DNA of 64,000 nt from Neopestalotiopsis rosae. Lineage: Eukaryota > Ascomycota > Sordariomycetes > Amphisphaeriales > Sporocadaceae. The notes beneath the pieces are model-generated. The model ran no database searches. It worked only from the letters and a program-made list of their open reading frames with translations, and was not told where the DNA came from. The stretch is from the NCBI GenBank assembly GCA_023078685.1, contig JALGAS010000006.1, positions 1,488,001 through 1,552,000 of the forward strand, read 5' to 3'. Made by a program: the position numbers and the translations under genes. Shown one piece after another: positions 21,818-31,807 of this stretch. Each line of letters opens with the position of its first letter. Within the stretch, counting starts at the first letter, position 1.

Positions 21818-23781
21818 TCAAACATGAGGAAACATTTGGATCCAAGCCGGTGACCAATAAACCCCGATAGGCGCAGTGCGGATGCTTATAAAAGATTCAA
21901 TGATAATAAAACATCTTGAGAAGACAAGCAGCACTGTCGGTCCAAGAAGCAATATCGATATCGACGCCCGACGGGCGACTTTTAAACGGCTTTTCCACGT
22001 CTTCTCGGTCTTCTCGGTGTCCAGCCCAAAAAGAAGGCTTAGTAAGCCTTTCCGAAACTCCCAGAATACTATGGCAAACATGGACAACAATATTGCGAGT
22101 GGTGTACCAGTCATGATTATGATGCATGCAGCTCTCCACATAATGCGTTCCACCATGGTTGGATATGCCGCGTTCCGTGCTGCAAGGTGGATACCTCCGT
22201 ATATTGCCGGTAATAACATTGCGAGGACGAGATTGTAGCCTTGGTACGGTTTTATCGCTTTCTTGTCTTTGCCGAACCTGAGCAACGAAGCCAAGAGAAG
22301 AGAAGCGTCACCTATATACTGTCCATCTTTGTGGGGCTGCAATTCTTCGTCAAAGTCGACCTCCATGGGTATGAGGTTGTTGCGAGGACTAAATTGACAC
22401 GGTGTGCTGATGTAGTGATCTCCGTATATTTCCTCGACTATCTTCTCAAGAGATTGGCCTTTCTGTCCGGGTTTGATACATTCTGCGTGATGCTCTTTGA
22501 GGTAGCTTATAATGTACTCTAGGTGGCGTCTTTCGGCCTTCGTCATCTCTCCCGCGATGTTAATGGTTGTTTCGATGTCTTGTGGCTTAGCTTGACCACT
22601 GGAAGAGGGCGAGGTCGGACTTGTGTGTGATGTTTCCATTCCAACGCTGAGAGTGCCCCGATCATTCTCGTTCACAGGTCCAGTTCCTTTGTGGACGGCA
22701 ATGGAACCAAGTTTTGATTTTACATTGGGAGAGAGTAGCGAGATGTGTGTATGAAATTCTAGCGCCCCATCAGTCGTGTCGTCCCAGACTTCGGGCTCCC
22801 TGATATCCAGTGGTTTCTGTCAAATGTTTTAGGAGTTCGGCTCCAGTGCAACTTGATGGAAGCTTTGGAGCATTTAACTTACTTTGAACCAAAAGACATA
22901 CATAATTGCTGCAGTCACGACGTGGCACACTGTATGTATTTCGAGCAAGCATAGCGGCAGCCCATATGCCTTTCTTGCAATACATTGTATAGCAAACCAG
23001 CCGACTTGGAGCAAGACCAATGCTTTCTGAAAGATATTTGCCTTACTCCTGTCATCGATTGAGTCGCCTGTTACAGGGAACCAGTGCCTCATACGTAAGA
23101 GCTGGTACACACCGTCCGGTGTCAAACTCAAGTCTGATCTCTGTTCTTCCAGCAACGTGCTCGAATTGTGCTGGTTGTTTTCCTTATACTCGTTCCATTT
23201 GATGTGAGTGAACTTTGGCCGGATCTTGATGCCTCCCATATCGATGAAGAAGCATAAGCGTAGATCGATGGATGACTGTAGATATTAGTGAGACTGTAGC
23301 GTCTACTAAAATGAAGATGCCAGGATTTCCTTACTTCGCTTGGCAACTGTTGACCGTCCTTTACTGTCGTACATCCCTTATTGCGCAAGTCTTGTAACAC
23401 TTTTATCAAATTCTTCCGGAGGCGCCGGGCTAGAAGAAAATGAACTATGGACACATATATCATGACTTCGGGTACCAGCAGTGCCGTTATGACCCATTTG
23501 ATCTTTATGCCCAATAAACTCCAGAAACCTCCTCTGGATGGGATGTTCAAGTGGAGGGCAGTGTAAACGCAAGCGATGATTGTCAGTATACATGACCACA
23601 GTATAGCTGAAGTGCCCCGAATCTCTGGACTGTCGACCCATGCTGGGGCCTGGATTGTGCCCAAAGCTGTCAAATCCGCGTGATCTTTGAAGTATTGACT
23701 ATATAAATCAAACGCGCTGGAGCTTTCACCGTCGCGTCTTGCGATGAAGGCTCCAGTCTCGGTTCGAATATAATTCAACAT
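21818..23781 (-). CDS. Multipass fungal membrane protein of unknown function
   Basis: Three exons on the minus strand are 23781..23335, 23275..22883 and 22816..21818 (donors GTAAGG and GTAAGT; acceptors CTACAG and TGACAG), giving about 612 aa. The start is the first ATG (MLNYIRTETG). Hydrophobic segments include ILWSCILTIIACVYTALHL, WVITALLVPEVMIYVSIVHF, ALVLLQVGWFAIQCIARKA and EIHTVCHVVTAAIMYVFWF. Three more lie near the C-terminus, so about seven in all. Conserved signposts are EIRGTSAILWSC, RLCFFIDMGGI, GWFAIQCIAR and the WFKPLDI junction. They match a large uncharacterised family of filamentous ascomycetes, usually with a WSC...HLNVP start and a HKPLDV-like motif. Between TM4 and TM5 is a Ser/Thr/Pro-rich soluble stretch. 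Function is unknown. Confidence 0.78.
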
Positions 23782-24639
23782 TATCAATAAAAATGCTCAA
23801 CGACTCGCTTGCAAGAAACAAGTCTCGCGAAGGAGTTGAGTCATGAGATAGAAGAAATGGAAGAGGCTTGAAAAAATGTTGATTGTGGACAAATCTATGG
23901 ACGAGGCTCTGCCCCCGGTCTTTGGGTTTCCTGTCTGTCAGCTGAGGCGTACCGAGTCCCCTGTCGCATGCATGACGACTATTAATATGTCCAATAAGAG
24001 GGCGTTTTCAATCACCTTTGCAGAAATTGGGAACGAACCTGACCTATCGGATAAGAAAAAGTCGCAATGCTGAAAACATTTGCGAGTCTACAGTCAAAGC
24101 GATCGGCGGGCCTCTCGTGGCGCGTATTCGTGTTGTCTGCGTCACATTGGTCCCTAAGCTGCTCATGCTGGGCTCTGTTCAAGCCACATTAGAGTCGCCG
24201 GGCCAAAATGGAAGCCTGAGCCTCTGCGCCAGGCGAGGCAGGGTCTGTACTCATTCACGAGGCGTGTCAACCTCTCTCCTCTCCCAATCAACGGCTATCA
24301 GTCCTCAAAGGTCTTTTTGCAGTACTCATGCATCCGTGATTAAGATGCACATGGAAGAGTAAGACATAGACTGCAATCTATAAACCATGAAGCCTGGCGG
24401 ATGGAGCTGGCGGCCCGCCACCAAGTGCATGTCCCGACTATGTCTTCCACGGAATACTGCTTAACCACCAATGAGGGAAATTCGAGGACCACTCATTTGT
24501 GTCAACACATATTCTCTAACAAAACTAAGAGGGTGTTCACTCGTTCTCCCTACGGGCGTGAAGCATTTGATGCTTGGTCTTCTTTTCAGTACCGAAACAG
24601 AAGTCAAATTACACTTCCGATATCGGAACCACTGATAGC
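23782..24639. other. Divergent spacer before ITP pyrophosphatase
   Basis: This holds the upstream flanks of two divergent genes. No coding sequence is recognised; the ORFs at 23876-24664 lack homology that I can see. Confidence 0.4.
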
Positions 24640-25264
24640 ATGGCTCCCAGAGAGATCAGCTTAATCACTGGCAATGCCAATAAGCTGGCAGACGTCAAGG
24701 AGATCCTAGAACCAAGAGGTTTCCTAGTCACCAATCAATCGCTAGACATTCCCGAGTTACAAGGGACCATTGAGGAAATCACCATTGCGAAATGCAGAAG
24801 AGCGGCAGAACTGGTTCGTGATCAATCAGTTGGCCGCGTCTTTGGCTTTTTGCTGACCTTTTGTGATAAAGGTAGGAGGACCAGTCTTGGTCGATGATAC
24901 GGCACTATGCTTTGAGGCCATGAACGGCATGCCCGGCCCGTACATCAAGTACTTCCTCGAGTCTCTGGGGCCGGAAAAGCTGCATCTCATGTTGGCCGGC
25001 TTTGACGATAAGAGAGCGCAGGCAGTAGCCACGCTCGGCTACTCGCAGGGACCCGGCCACGAGCCGGTCTTATTCCAGGGGCGGGTCGACGGACGCATCG
25101 TGGCGGCGCGTGGCACTCTCAAGTATGGATGGCATACTTGCTTCGAGTTTGGAAAGACGGGGCAGACCTTTGCCGAGATGGAGGATGCTGAAAAGCACAA
25201 GATATCGCATCTCGGAAAAGCACTGGACAAGTTGGCTCAGTATCTGGAGCAAGGCTCGGAGTGA
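24640..25264 (+). CDS. HAM1: Inosine triphosphate pyrophosphatase (Ham1/ITPA)
   Basis: Exons are 24640..24813 and 24872..25264 (58-nt intron, donor GTTCGT, branch GCTGACC, acceptor AAAG). The product is 188 aa, the family's normal size. The substrate-binding loop ITGNANKLADVKEIL is at the N-terminus. GTIEEITIAKCRRAAEL runs to the splice site, and the second exon continues VGGPVLVDDTALCFEAMNG, then GPYIKYFLESLG and a C-terminal HKISHLGKALDKL. The enzyme hydrolyses ITP, dITP and XTP to monophosphates, keeping deaminated purines out of DNA and RNA. It acts in the cytosol and nucleus. The gene is convergent with the transcription-factor gene, with only 253 bp between stops. Confidence 0.93.
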
Positions 25265-25517
25265 TGTACAGAACGCAATACGTTGGGCGAATGATCTGTT
25301 ACTAGAAGATAGAGCGTATATTTAGACAGACAGGGAGCACTCCCGAACACGATTCACACACTGCGAAGACGCTGGGGTCCTGGATCGAGATTACTTTTTA
25401 CTTTTTTTCATTGTTGAGTCTTTTTCTATCGAACCATGTGGCGAGATTCTATGCTGCCAGACCTTAATCTGTCTTCTCTATTTCTATACCTCATCCACCA
25501 CCCGTGACATATTCCTC

Positions 25518-27513
25518 TCAGTCGCATTTACTGGGTTCACTATCAGCAAAGCGTCTGGAAGATGATTCAAGAGCAATCGAAGACTTACCAAGACTCAACA
25601 TCAGAAATCCCAACTCATCCGCATCCTCGAGCCAAATCTCGGCGCGTCGGTTCATAACCACCTCGGGATCAATGCCAACAAAATCAGCAAACATGAAATC
25701 CCGACCCTCATCCCACTGAGCAAGCCAGCGCGCATACAGCGCCGCCCAAGCCCTCTCATCAGCCGCGTTCCAGAGAAACTTGGCCCCGGGTCCAGGCATG
25801 CGCGCCAGCTCCCGCCCACCATCATACCGCGCGCCCCGGGGTCCGTGGTAGACGGAATAGGCCCAGTGCGCCAGGTGCACGGCGCACATGGAGCGGCGCT
25901 TGGCCTCGACGTGGGCCCAGACGTGCCAGACGGGAACGGCGCGCGCCGTCTCCTCGTGGAGGATGAGGCCCGTGGCGGCCACGTGGTGGCCCAGGGCTTG
26001 GACCTGGGACAGGAGCGCGGGCGGAATCAGAGACTGCGACGTCTGCGACGGCGTGGGGAAGATTAGGAGGAGGAGGTAGATGACGACGGACTGGAGGGCG
26101 GCGAGGAGGGTGGCCTGGTCGTAGGTTCGGTGCTGAAGTGTTCGTCTGTCAGCGAAAGAAATGGAAAATGGGAAATGCCGATAATGCCGATAAGCTGAAG
26201 AAAGATGACTTACCTTGTTGAAGATGATTTCAAGTTCTTCGCGGACGGCGCCGCCGACTCCGGGTCCGACGCTGGCGTCACATTGGCCCGACCATATCTT
26301 GCACAACGCGATACAATTCGCCAACGGGCTCGGCGTGCCTTCTCTGAGCTGCAAATTGTGTATGATGGGCGGTAGTTGGAATTCCTTGGCCAGCATGCGC
26401 GGCCAGGAGCGAAGGACTCTGAATATCGTGCGCACTAAGCAACGGTTCGCAGTCAAACATTAGCTTTTTTGTTCTTTGACAGGAGTAGTAATAAGTTCGA
26501 TAGGGTACAGAAAGAACACAAAGAGAGGCTTTTTTTCGCTTACTACTATGCTTCAACACTGCATCCCCGCCTTGCGGCACAGGCCTTCCCACCGGCTGGG
26601 ACACCCACTCGTCGAGACCATCGCCGCTCGGCGAAGGGTGCGGCACCGCACTGGGTGTCGTCTGGAGGAGATCCAGGCCCATGCCCGCATCCAGGAAGGA
26701 AGACATTTCCAGGCCATCTTCCGACGACGAGAAGAAGCCGGGCGTCAGGGCGCCGTGGTGGTGATTGTGATGATGGTGCTGGTGATGATGTGACGCGTGG
26801 TCGAGGGCGGCAAAGTCAAAGCCCATGGACGCCGCCGCCGCCGCCGCCGTCGTGGTGGACGACGAGATGTGCTGCGGCGGGGCGGTGGCATAGGGAGAGA
26901 GCCCGTGGGCCGACGACGCCGACGACGAGACGGCCGACGATGGCGCCATGGTCGATGTCGACAGCTGAACGTCGGAACAGGAGCCCGGGCTCGGGCCCGG
27001 AGTAGGCGGAGGTCGGACGTAGATGCATGCCGCGCCTCGACCGGCGCACCGGGAGCACGCGGGCCGGGCGAGGTCACATCGGGCCTTGGCTGTGGTGCAC
27101 GCCTTGCAGGCTTTTTGCCGGACAGACGTCTTTGGCTCCAGTGTGCATTTCTTTGCGTGTCTAATGAGGGATGATTCTGGCAGAATAGGTGGTCAGCTCT
27201 CAACGTGTCTGGTTTGTTGGGGTGGTGTGTTCTGCTATCAATATGGGCACGTTTTGGACTAGACGAGAGTATCTAGTCATGTCTATAGTGCTTCAAATTG
27301 AGCGAATCCTATACTGGCCAGCACCAGTGGCGTATAAGTGGACACCAATGTTTGAGACGTGCAAAGTGAAAACAGAGGGAATGAGTTTCTGGTAAATAGA
27401 CATGTAGGTATACACTTACTCTGCCGAAAGGTCTTATTACAGAGTCCGCACCGGTTTTGGTGCTCCAAAGTGGTGTTCATACTGCTGGCGTCATTATCAT
27501 CACTCGTTATCAT
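25518..27513 (-). CDS. Transcription factor with C2HC finger fused to Zn2Cys6 cluster
   Basis: Four exons on the minus strand are 27513..27420, 27176..26544, 26434..26214 and 26132..25518, giving about 520 aa. The first two introns sit close to the zinc modules. Residues 22-42 form a C2HC finger (C22, C25, H38, C42). It is followed directly by a canonical Zn2Cys6 binuclear cluster: C55-x2-C58-x6-C65-x6-C72-x2-C75-x6-C82. A long Ser/Ala/His-rich region with a near-continuous His tract comes next. The C-terminal half (RTIFRVLRSWPRM, HRTYDQATLLAALQSVVIYLLLLIFP, EAKRRSMCAVHLAHW) is the regulatory part typical of these finger-plus-cluster regulators. The acceptor at 26133 was chosen because it restores the frame and the family motif HRTYD. 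A small extra 3' exon is possible, since AGTCTTGGTAAGTC at about 25583 is a strong donor. The target is unknown. Confidence 0.8.
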
Positions 27514-28361
27514 TATAGTTTAGTATGAAAATCGACTGGATTGAGTTGGATCTTTAGAGCACGGAAATCCGGGTCCCATTTACACAAGGATTTGCTTTCT
27601 TAACTCTCAGTTGTCAAGTCCCCAATTGCCAGTCGAGTTGTTTGAATGCTGGATGGATGGAATAAAGTTCCACATTAGAGTTGTGCCCGGAATTCCGAGG
27701 GGAGCCAAAGGAGCGCGCTGCTCTCATTCTTCATAAATAGGAGAGAAAGATGAATAAGCTAAGCCTGGTTGTGGACTAGCGTCTTCTACTTGTCAATATG
27801 TGCGTATGTTATGCATACCACTTTGTCTAGGGAGGTAACCGCCCGTCCCTAGCAAGCTCAGCCCAGTGTAGGGATGTGACCAGTAAAAAGACCCAGTGCT
27901 GTGGCTGACGACGAGCTAGCTGATGTCATTTCCCGTCCAAGCCATGTTGATATCGTATTCTGATCATAATTGAAATGGGCCACACTTGGGCGGTGTAATC
28001 TGTATAGGAGAAACTCAGACATCCTATGTCATGGCACGATTCATCAGCGGATTGGACAAAGTACGGTAATCCATGACAGTATATCGTAGATATTCTCTCC
28101 AATGTTGAAGTTGTTGGAGATATTCACTGTCCCATACTTATCCACCAGAGCATCGTCTGCCCAATTGCGGACCATGCGTGTGACGGAAAAGGATGCGACG
28201 CCCATTCTAGGATATCTCGCCTCTAAATGACACCAGCACTTCCGTATGGTATACCCAATGAAACGCCGTAATGTAACGCCCCAGCCGTGCAATCAGGAGC
28301 TTCGCCAATATGCGAAACCGACATGTATATAACCAGCCGTAGAGCAGCCAATCTCTTTTTT
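27514..28361. other. Spacer between transcription factor and ETF-QO genes
   Basis: This holds the promoter of the minus-strand regulator and the 3' flank of the ETF-QO gene. No gene is seen; the minus ORF at 28044-28292 has no motif. Confidence 0.4.
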
Positions 28362-30408
28362 TTATGTCATGTAATACTTTGGTCCCTCACCACCTTGAGG
28401 TACCGACCAGTTGATGTCCTGCTTTGGTGCCTTGATGTCGCAGGTCTTGCAGTGAATGCAGCTAAATCAAACATGTTAGCATGTAAATATCGTCAAGTTG
28501 ATAGTAATAGACTCACTTCTGTGCGTTGATCTGGAATCTCACACCATGTGGCTTGGTCTCATCCTCGACATATTCGTAGACACCAGCAGGGCAGAAGCGG
28601 TTCTCGACGCCCTTGAAGTCTGGGTACGTCGATTCCGTGTGAGCATCCCAGTCCTTGACTTGCAGGTGAACCGGTTGGTCCTCCTCGTGGTTTGTGCCTG
28701 TCCGTGACACGCTAGTAAGGATGTCGAAAGAGATCTTTCCGTCGGGCTTGGGGTATTCAATCTTCTTGCACTGATCCGCCGGCTTCGTCGAGTCGTGGTC
28801 CGTGGTCTTGTGCTTCAAAGTCCATGGCACTCGGCCCTTCAAAACGAATGCTTCAAGACCAGAATACATGACACCGCCGTACAGTCCAAGAGGGGTGTGG
28901 AAGGAAGGACGCATGTTTCGCACCTCCTTGAGTTCCTTCCAGATGCTAGATTTGCGCAGCGACTCCTCGTAGTCATACAAGAAGACCGAACCAGAATCGC
29001 CGTCCTTCAGTGCACCCCATGCAGCTTCAGCTGCAAGCATTCCAGACTTCATGGCATTGTGGGTACCCTTGACCTTGGGGACGTTGACAAAACCTGCAGA
29101 ATCTCCAATCAAGGCACCACCGGGGAAGGCAACCTTGGGTATCGACTGAAAACCACCTTCGACAAGCGCTCGAGCACCATAGGAGATGCACTTACCACCC
29201 TCAAGCACACTCTTGTACATGGGGTGCTGCTTCATCTTCTGGAACTCGCCATATGGTGACAGCCACGGGTTGGCATAGTCCAGAGCAACCACCAGTCCAA
29301 TGCTGACCAAGTTGTCTCCAAAGTGGTACATCCAGCCACCACCGTAAGTGTTTGCAGGAAGCGGGTAACCCATGGAGTGGCTGATCTCTCCCTTCTGGAA
29401 CTTTTCCGGCTCAACCTCCCATACTTCCTTGATACCGAGAGCGTAGGTCTGGTTCTGGCTGTCCCTTCGGAGATCAAAGTTCTTGATGACCTGCTTTGTC
29501 AGACTGCCGTGGCAGCCCTCGGCAAACATGGTAACCCGTGCATGGAATTCCATACCCCTTTCAAAGCCATCCTTGGGCTTTCCGTCTCTTCCAATGCCCA
29601 GGTCATTGGTAGCGACACCCTGGACCGAGCCGTCGGGCTTGTATAACACCTCGGATGCCGCGAAGCCTGGGTACACCTCTACGCCTACTTCCTCGGCCCG
29701 CTCGCCCAGCCATGATGTGAATTGGTTCAAACTCAGGATATAGTTGCCGTGGTTGTTCATCTGAGGCGGTGTGGGCAGTGGGATGGCACTGCCCTTGGTG
29801 AGGAAGCGCATCTTGTCACCTCCGGCAGGTGTGGCGTGCTCGAATCGGTTGGGGTTTTCCTCGTCCAGCCAATCCGGGAACAGCTCTTCGATGCCACTGG
29901 GCTGGATGACAGCACCGGACAGGATATGTGCGCCGATTTCACCAGCCTTTTCCAACAGCAGTACCCTGAAATCCTCGTTGCCGGCCTCGTTCGCTAATTG
30001 CTTGAGCCGAATGGCGGCGCTCAGTCCGGCGGGACCTGTGCACGGGAACAACAATGATTAGCATGAGTCACAATGTGTAAAGAGGAGCTCGCGGTCCAAA
30101 TAAGTCATGTACGTACCACCACCGACGACACAGACATCGACTTCATCACTTTCCCGATCCACCGACTTGGGATCAAATTCCTCCTCAACATCGGCGAAAC
30201 GGAGTGTCCTGGTCGTGCTAAAGGGTCGAGCTGACAGTCCGCGGCGAAGACTGGAGACTGTCGTGGCAGCAGGAGCTCTGTGTCTGCTCCATTCCTGTGA
30301 TGCTGCAATGGATGATCTTGTGGATTGGTGCAGTCTACTGCTCAATCCCGAGCGTGTCGGTACTGCGCCGCGGCGCATACACCTTTGGAGAGGTGCGCGG
30401 GTCGACAT
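28362..30408 (-). CDS. Electron transfer flavoprotein:ubiquinone oxidoreductase
   Basis: Exons on the minus strand are 30408..30117, 30035..28517 and 28461..28362 (donors GTACGT and GTGAGT, acceptors GCACAG and TTTAG), giving 636 aa. The N-terminus is Arg/Ser-rich and lacks acids ([20 protein letters not shown]), as in mitochondrial presequences. The FAD dinucleotide fold is at about residues 90-103 ([15 protein letters not shown]) and is interrupted by the first intron. Family blocks [39 protein letters not shown] and [11 protein letters not shown] follow. The 4Fe-4S ligands are Cys579 (FCPAGVYEY) and Cys605, 608 and 611 ([10 protein letters not shown]), the last three in the final exon. The enzyme passes electrons from ETF, fed by acyl-CoA and amino-acid dehydrogenases, to ubiquinone in the inner mitochondrial membrane. 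In yeast the orthologue is CIR2. Confidence 0.95.
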
Positions 30409-30691
30409 GGTGTATATAACGGAGGGTGGCGTGCTTGATCAATAAAGAACAAGACTTTGTTTTATCGTCTGGTTGAAAGGGAGAGCTTCGATACTGATCA
30501 CCGTGCACCCAGCGCCATGAAGCAAAATCACAAGTCAATTGGGGTTGGTGGTGTATGTGGTGGATGTGGTTTGATGCGCCAAATAGCGACTTGGCTGCTA
30601 GAAATGCTACGATTCCTTGCGTCAACCTGGGCGAGAAACGGCAGCAGAAGAAGAAGCACAAGCGATGACATCAAAAAGCTGCAGTCTTCCT

Positions 30692-30710
30692 GTGCTTGCT
30701 TGCTTGCTTG
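30692..30710. repeat. TTGC tetranucleotide microsatellite
   Basis: The sequence reads GTGCTTGCTTGCTTGCTTGC, four to five TTGC units, directly next to the CCTCGG palindrome. Confidence 0.8.
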
Positions 30711-30713
30711 CGA

Positions 30714-30731
30714 CCTCGGTAGAACCCGAGG
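30714..30731. promoter_or_regulatory. CCTCGG-N6-CCGAGG palindrome upstream of ETF-QO
   Basis: A perfect inverted pair of CCTCGG half-sites with a 6-bp spacer lies about 306 bp upstream of the ETF-QO ATG. CCTCGG is the known core for the FarA/FarB (Ctf1) Zn2Cys6 activators of fatty-acid utilisation genes in Aspergillus and relatives. ETF-QO is needed to dispose of beta-oxidation electrons, so the location makes sense. Binding is inferred. Confidence 0.6.
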
Positions 30732-31807
30732 CTCTTTTTCCAATTGGATTTTACCGGGAGCTGCTTTTTAGCTCTGGAGGAAAAAGAGCATTTCGCCGGG
30801 GGTACCCGCTTAGCAGCGGATCCCGCCTTAACGCCGCTGGCCTATGAGACGCCCCCTATTACCAGAGGTGTGCTGCACTGAGCCGAAGCGCCCGCGGGTC
30901 TATATTCCGTACGTCCAGCAATCATGAACCCCAGACTTGTACAGTAATTCCGCTCAACCCACTCTTGCACCACTTTCGCCCACTTCTGGTAGGTCTGGGG
31001 AAGTATTCAGCTGAAGTATATTCAAATCATGATAACTGCTTGTTCAAATTCAAGATTACAGTTGTATCGTCATGTACAACTGAGAGGCTTAATTTATGCC
31101 ATGCCAACACAAAGTTCATGAATGGGGCAACGTACTGTGGTCTATCAGGAGAGACATACCAATGCAATGGTTCCAGCATACGATAAGATGCATCGATGGA
31201 TTTCCGACACTATGTTACCCTGGAAGAATATTATGGATACTGACTAACCTGATAGACTTGCCTTTCTGAAGTCCGGGGGTAGTCGTGCTGGAAAACGATT
31301 GGATGAACCACGCACTCTAGCACATGCAAGTCCGATGCACTTTTTCCATGTCATTCTGAACATGCAAAGTTTATTTTTATTTCTCATCATTTATTATATC
31401 GCTGCAATATTCGCACTCGAGTGTTCCCTCTAAGAAGACATGCAGTCATCTGGCTAAAGAATACACAGTAAACATTTCACCTAGTCTAGCTAGATGGCCA
31501 ATCCCTCTTTGCTGCCTGCAGAAAAAAAAAAAAACATGCCAGAAGAGGCTCTTTTCTCCTTTTCCGAAATCAATCGTGTCTAGAACTGCTTGCAAAGCGC
31601 CTCGACGCCGCCTGGTAGGTCTTTTGGCCCGTCAGGTTGAGAATGGCAACGATTCGTTCCCATGCAGCTCGTTTGCCGATAACAGAGCGAATGTGGGTAT
31701 AATATATATCTCATGAATTGAGGGCTTGGCCCCCGTTCATGATACTGCAGGTTGAAGACCATATCAACCCGACTCAACAGTCATTACTACATTACAAAAG
31801 GAAGTCT

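Larger units (their letters stand above)
30409..31807. other. Spacer: ETF-QO promoter and 3' flank of Ala-rich gene
   Basis: Apart from the CCTCGG palindrome and the TTGC repeat, the region shows only short ORFs and an A13 run near 31522. Nothing else was recognised. Confidence 0.4.
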
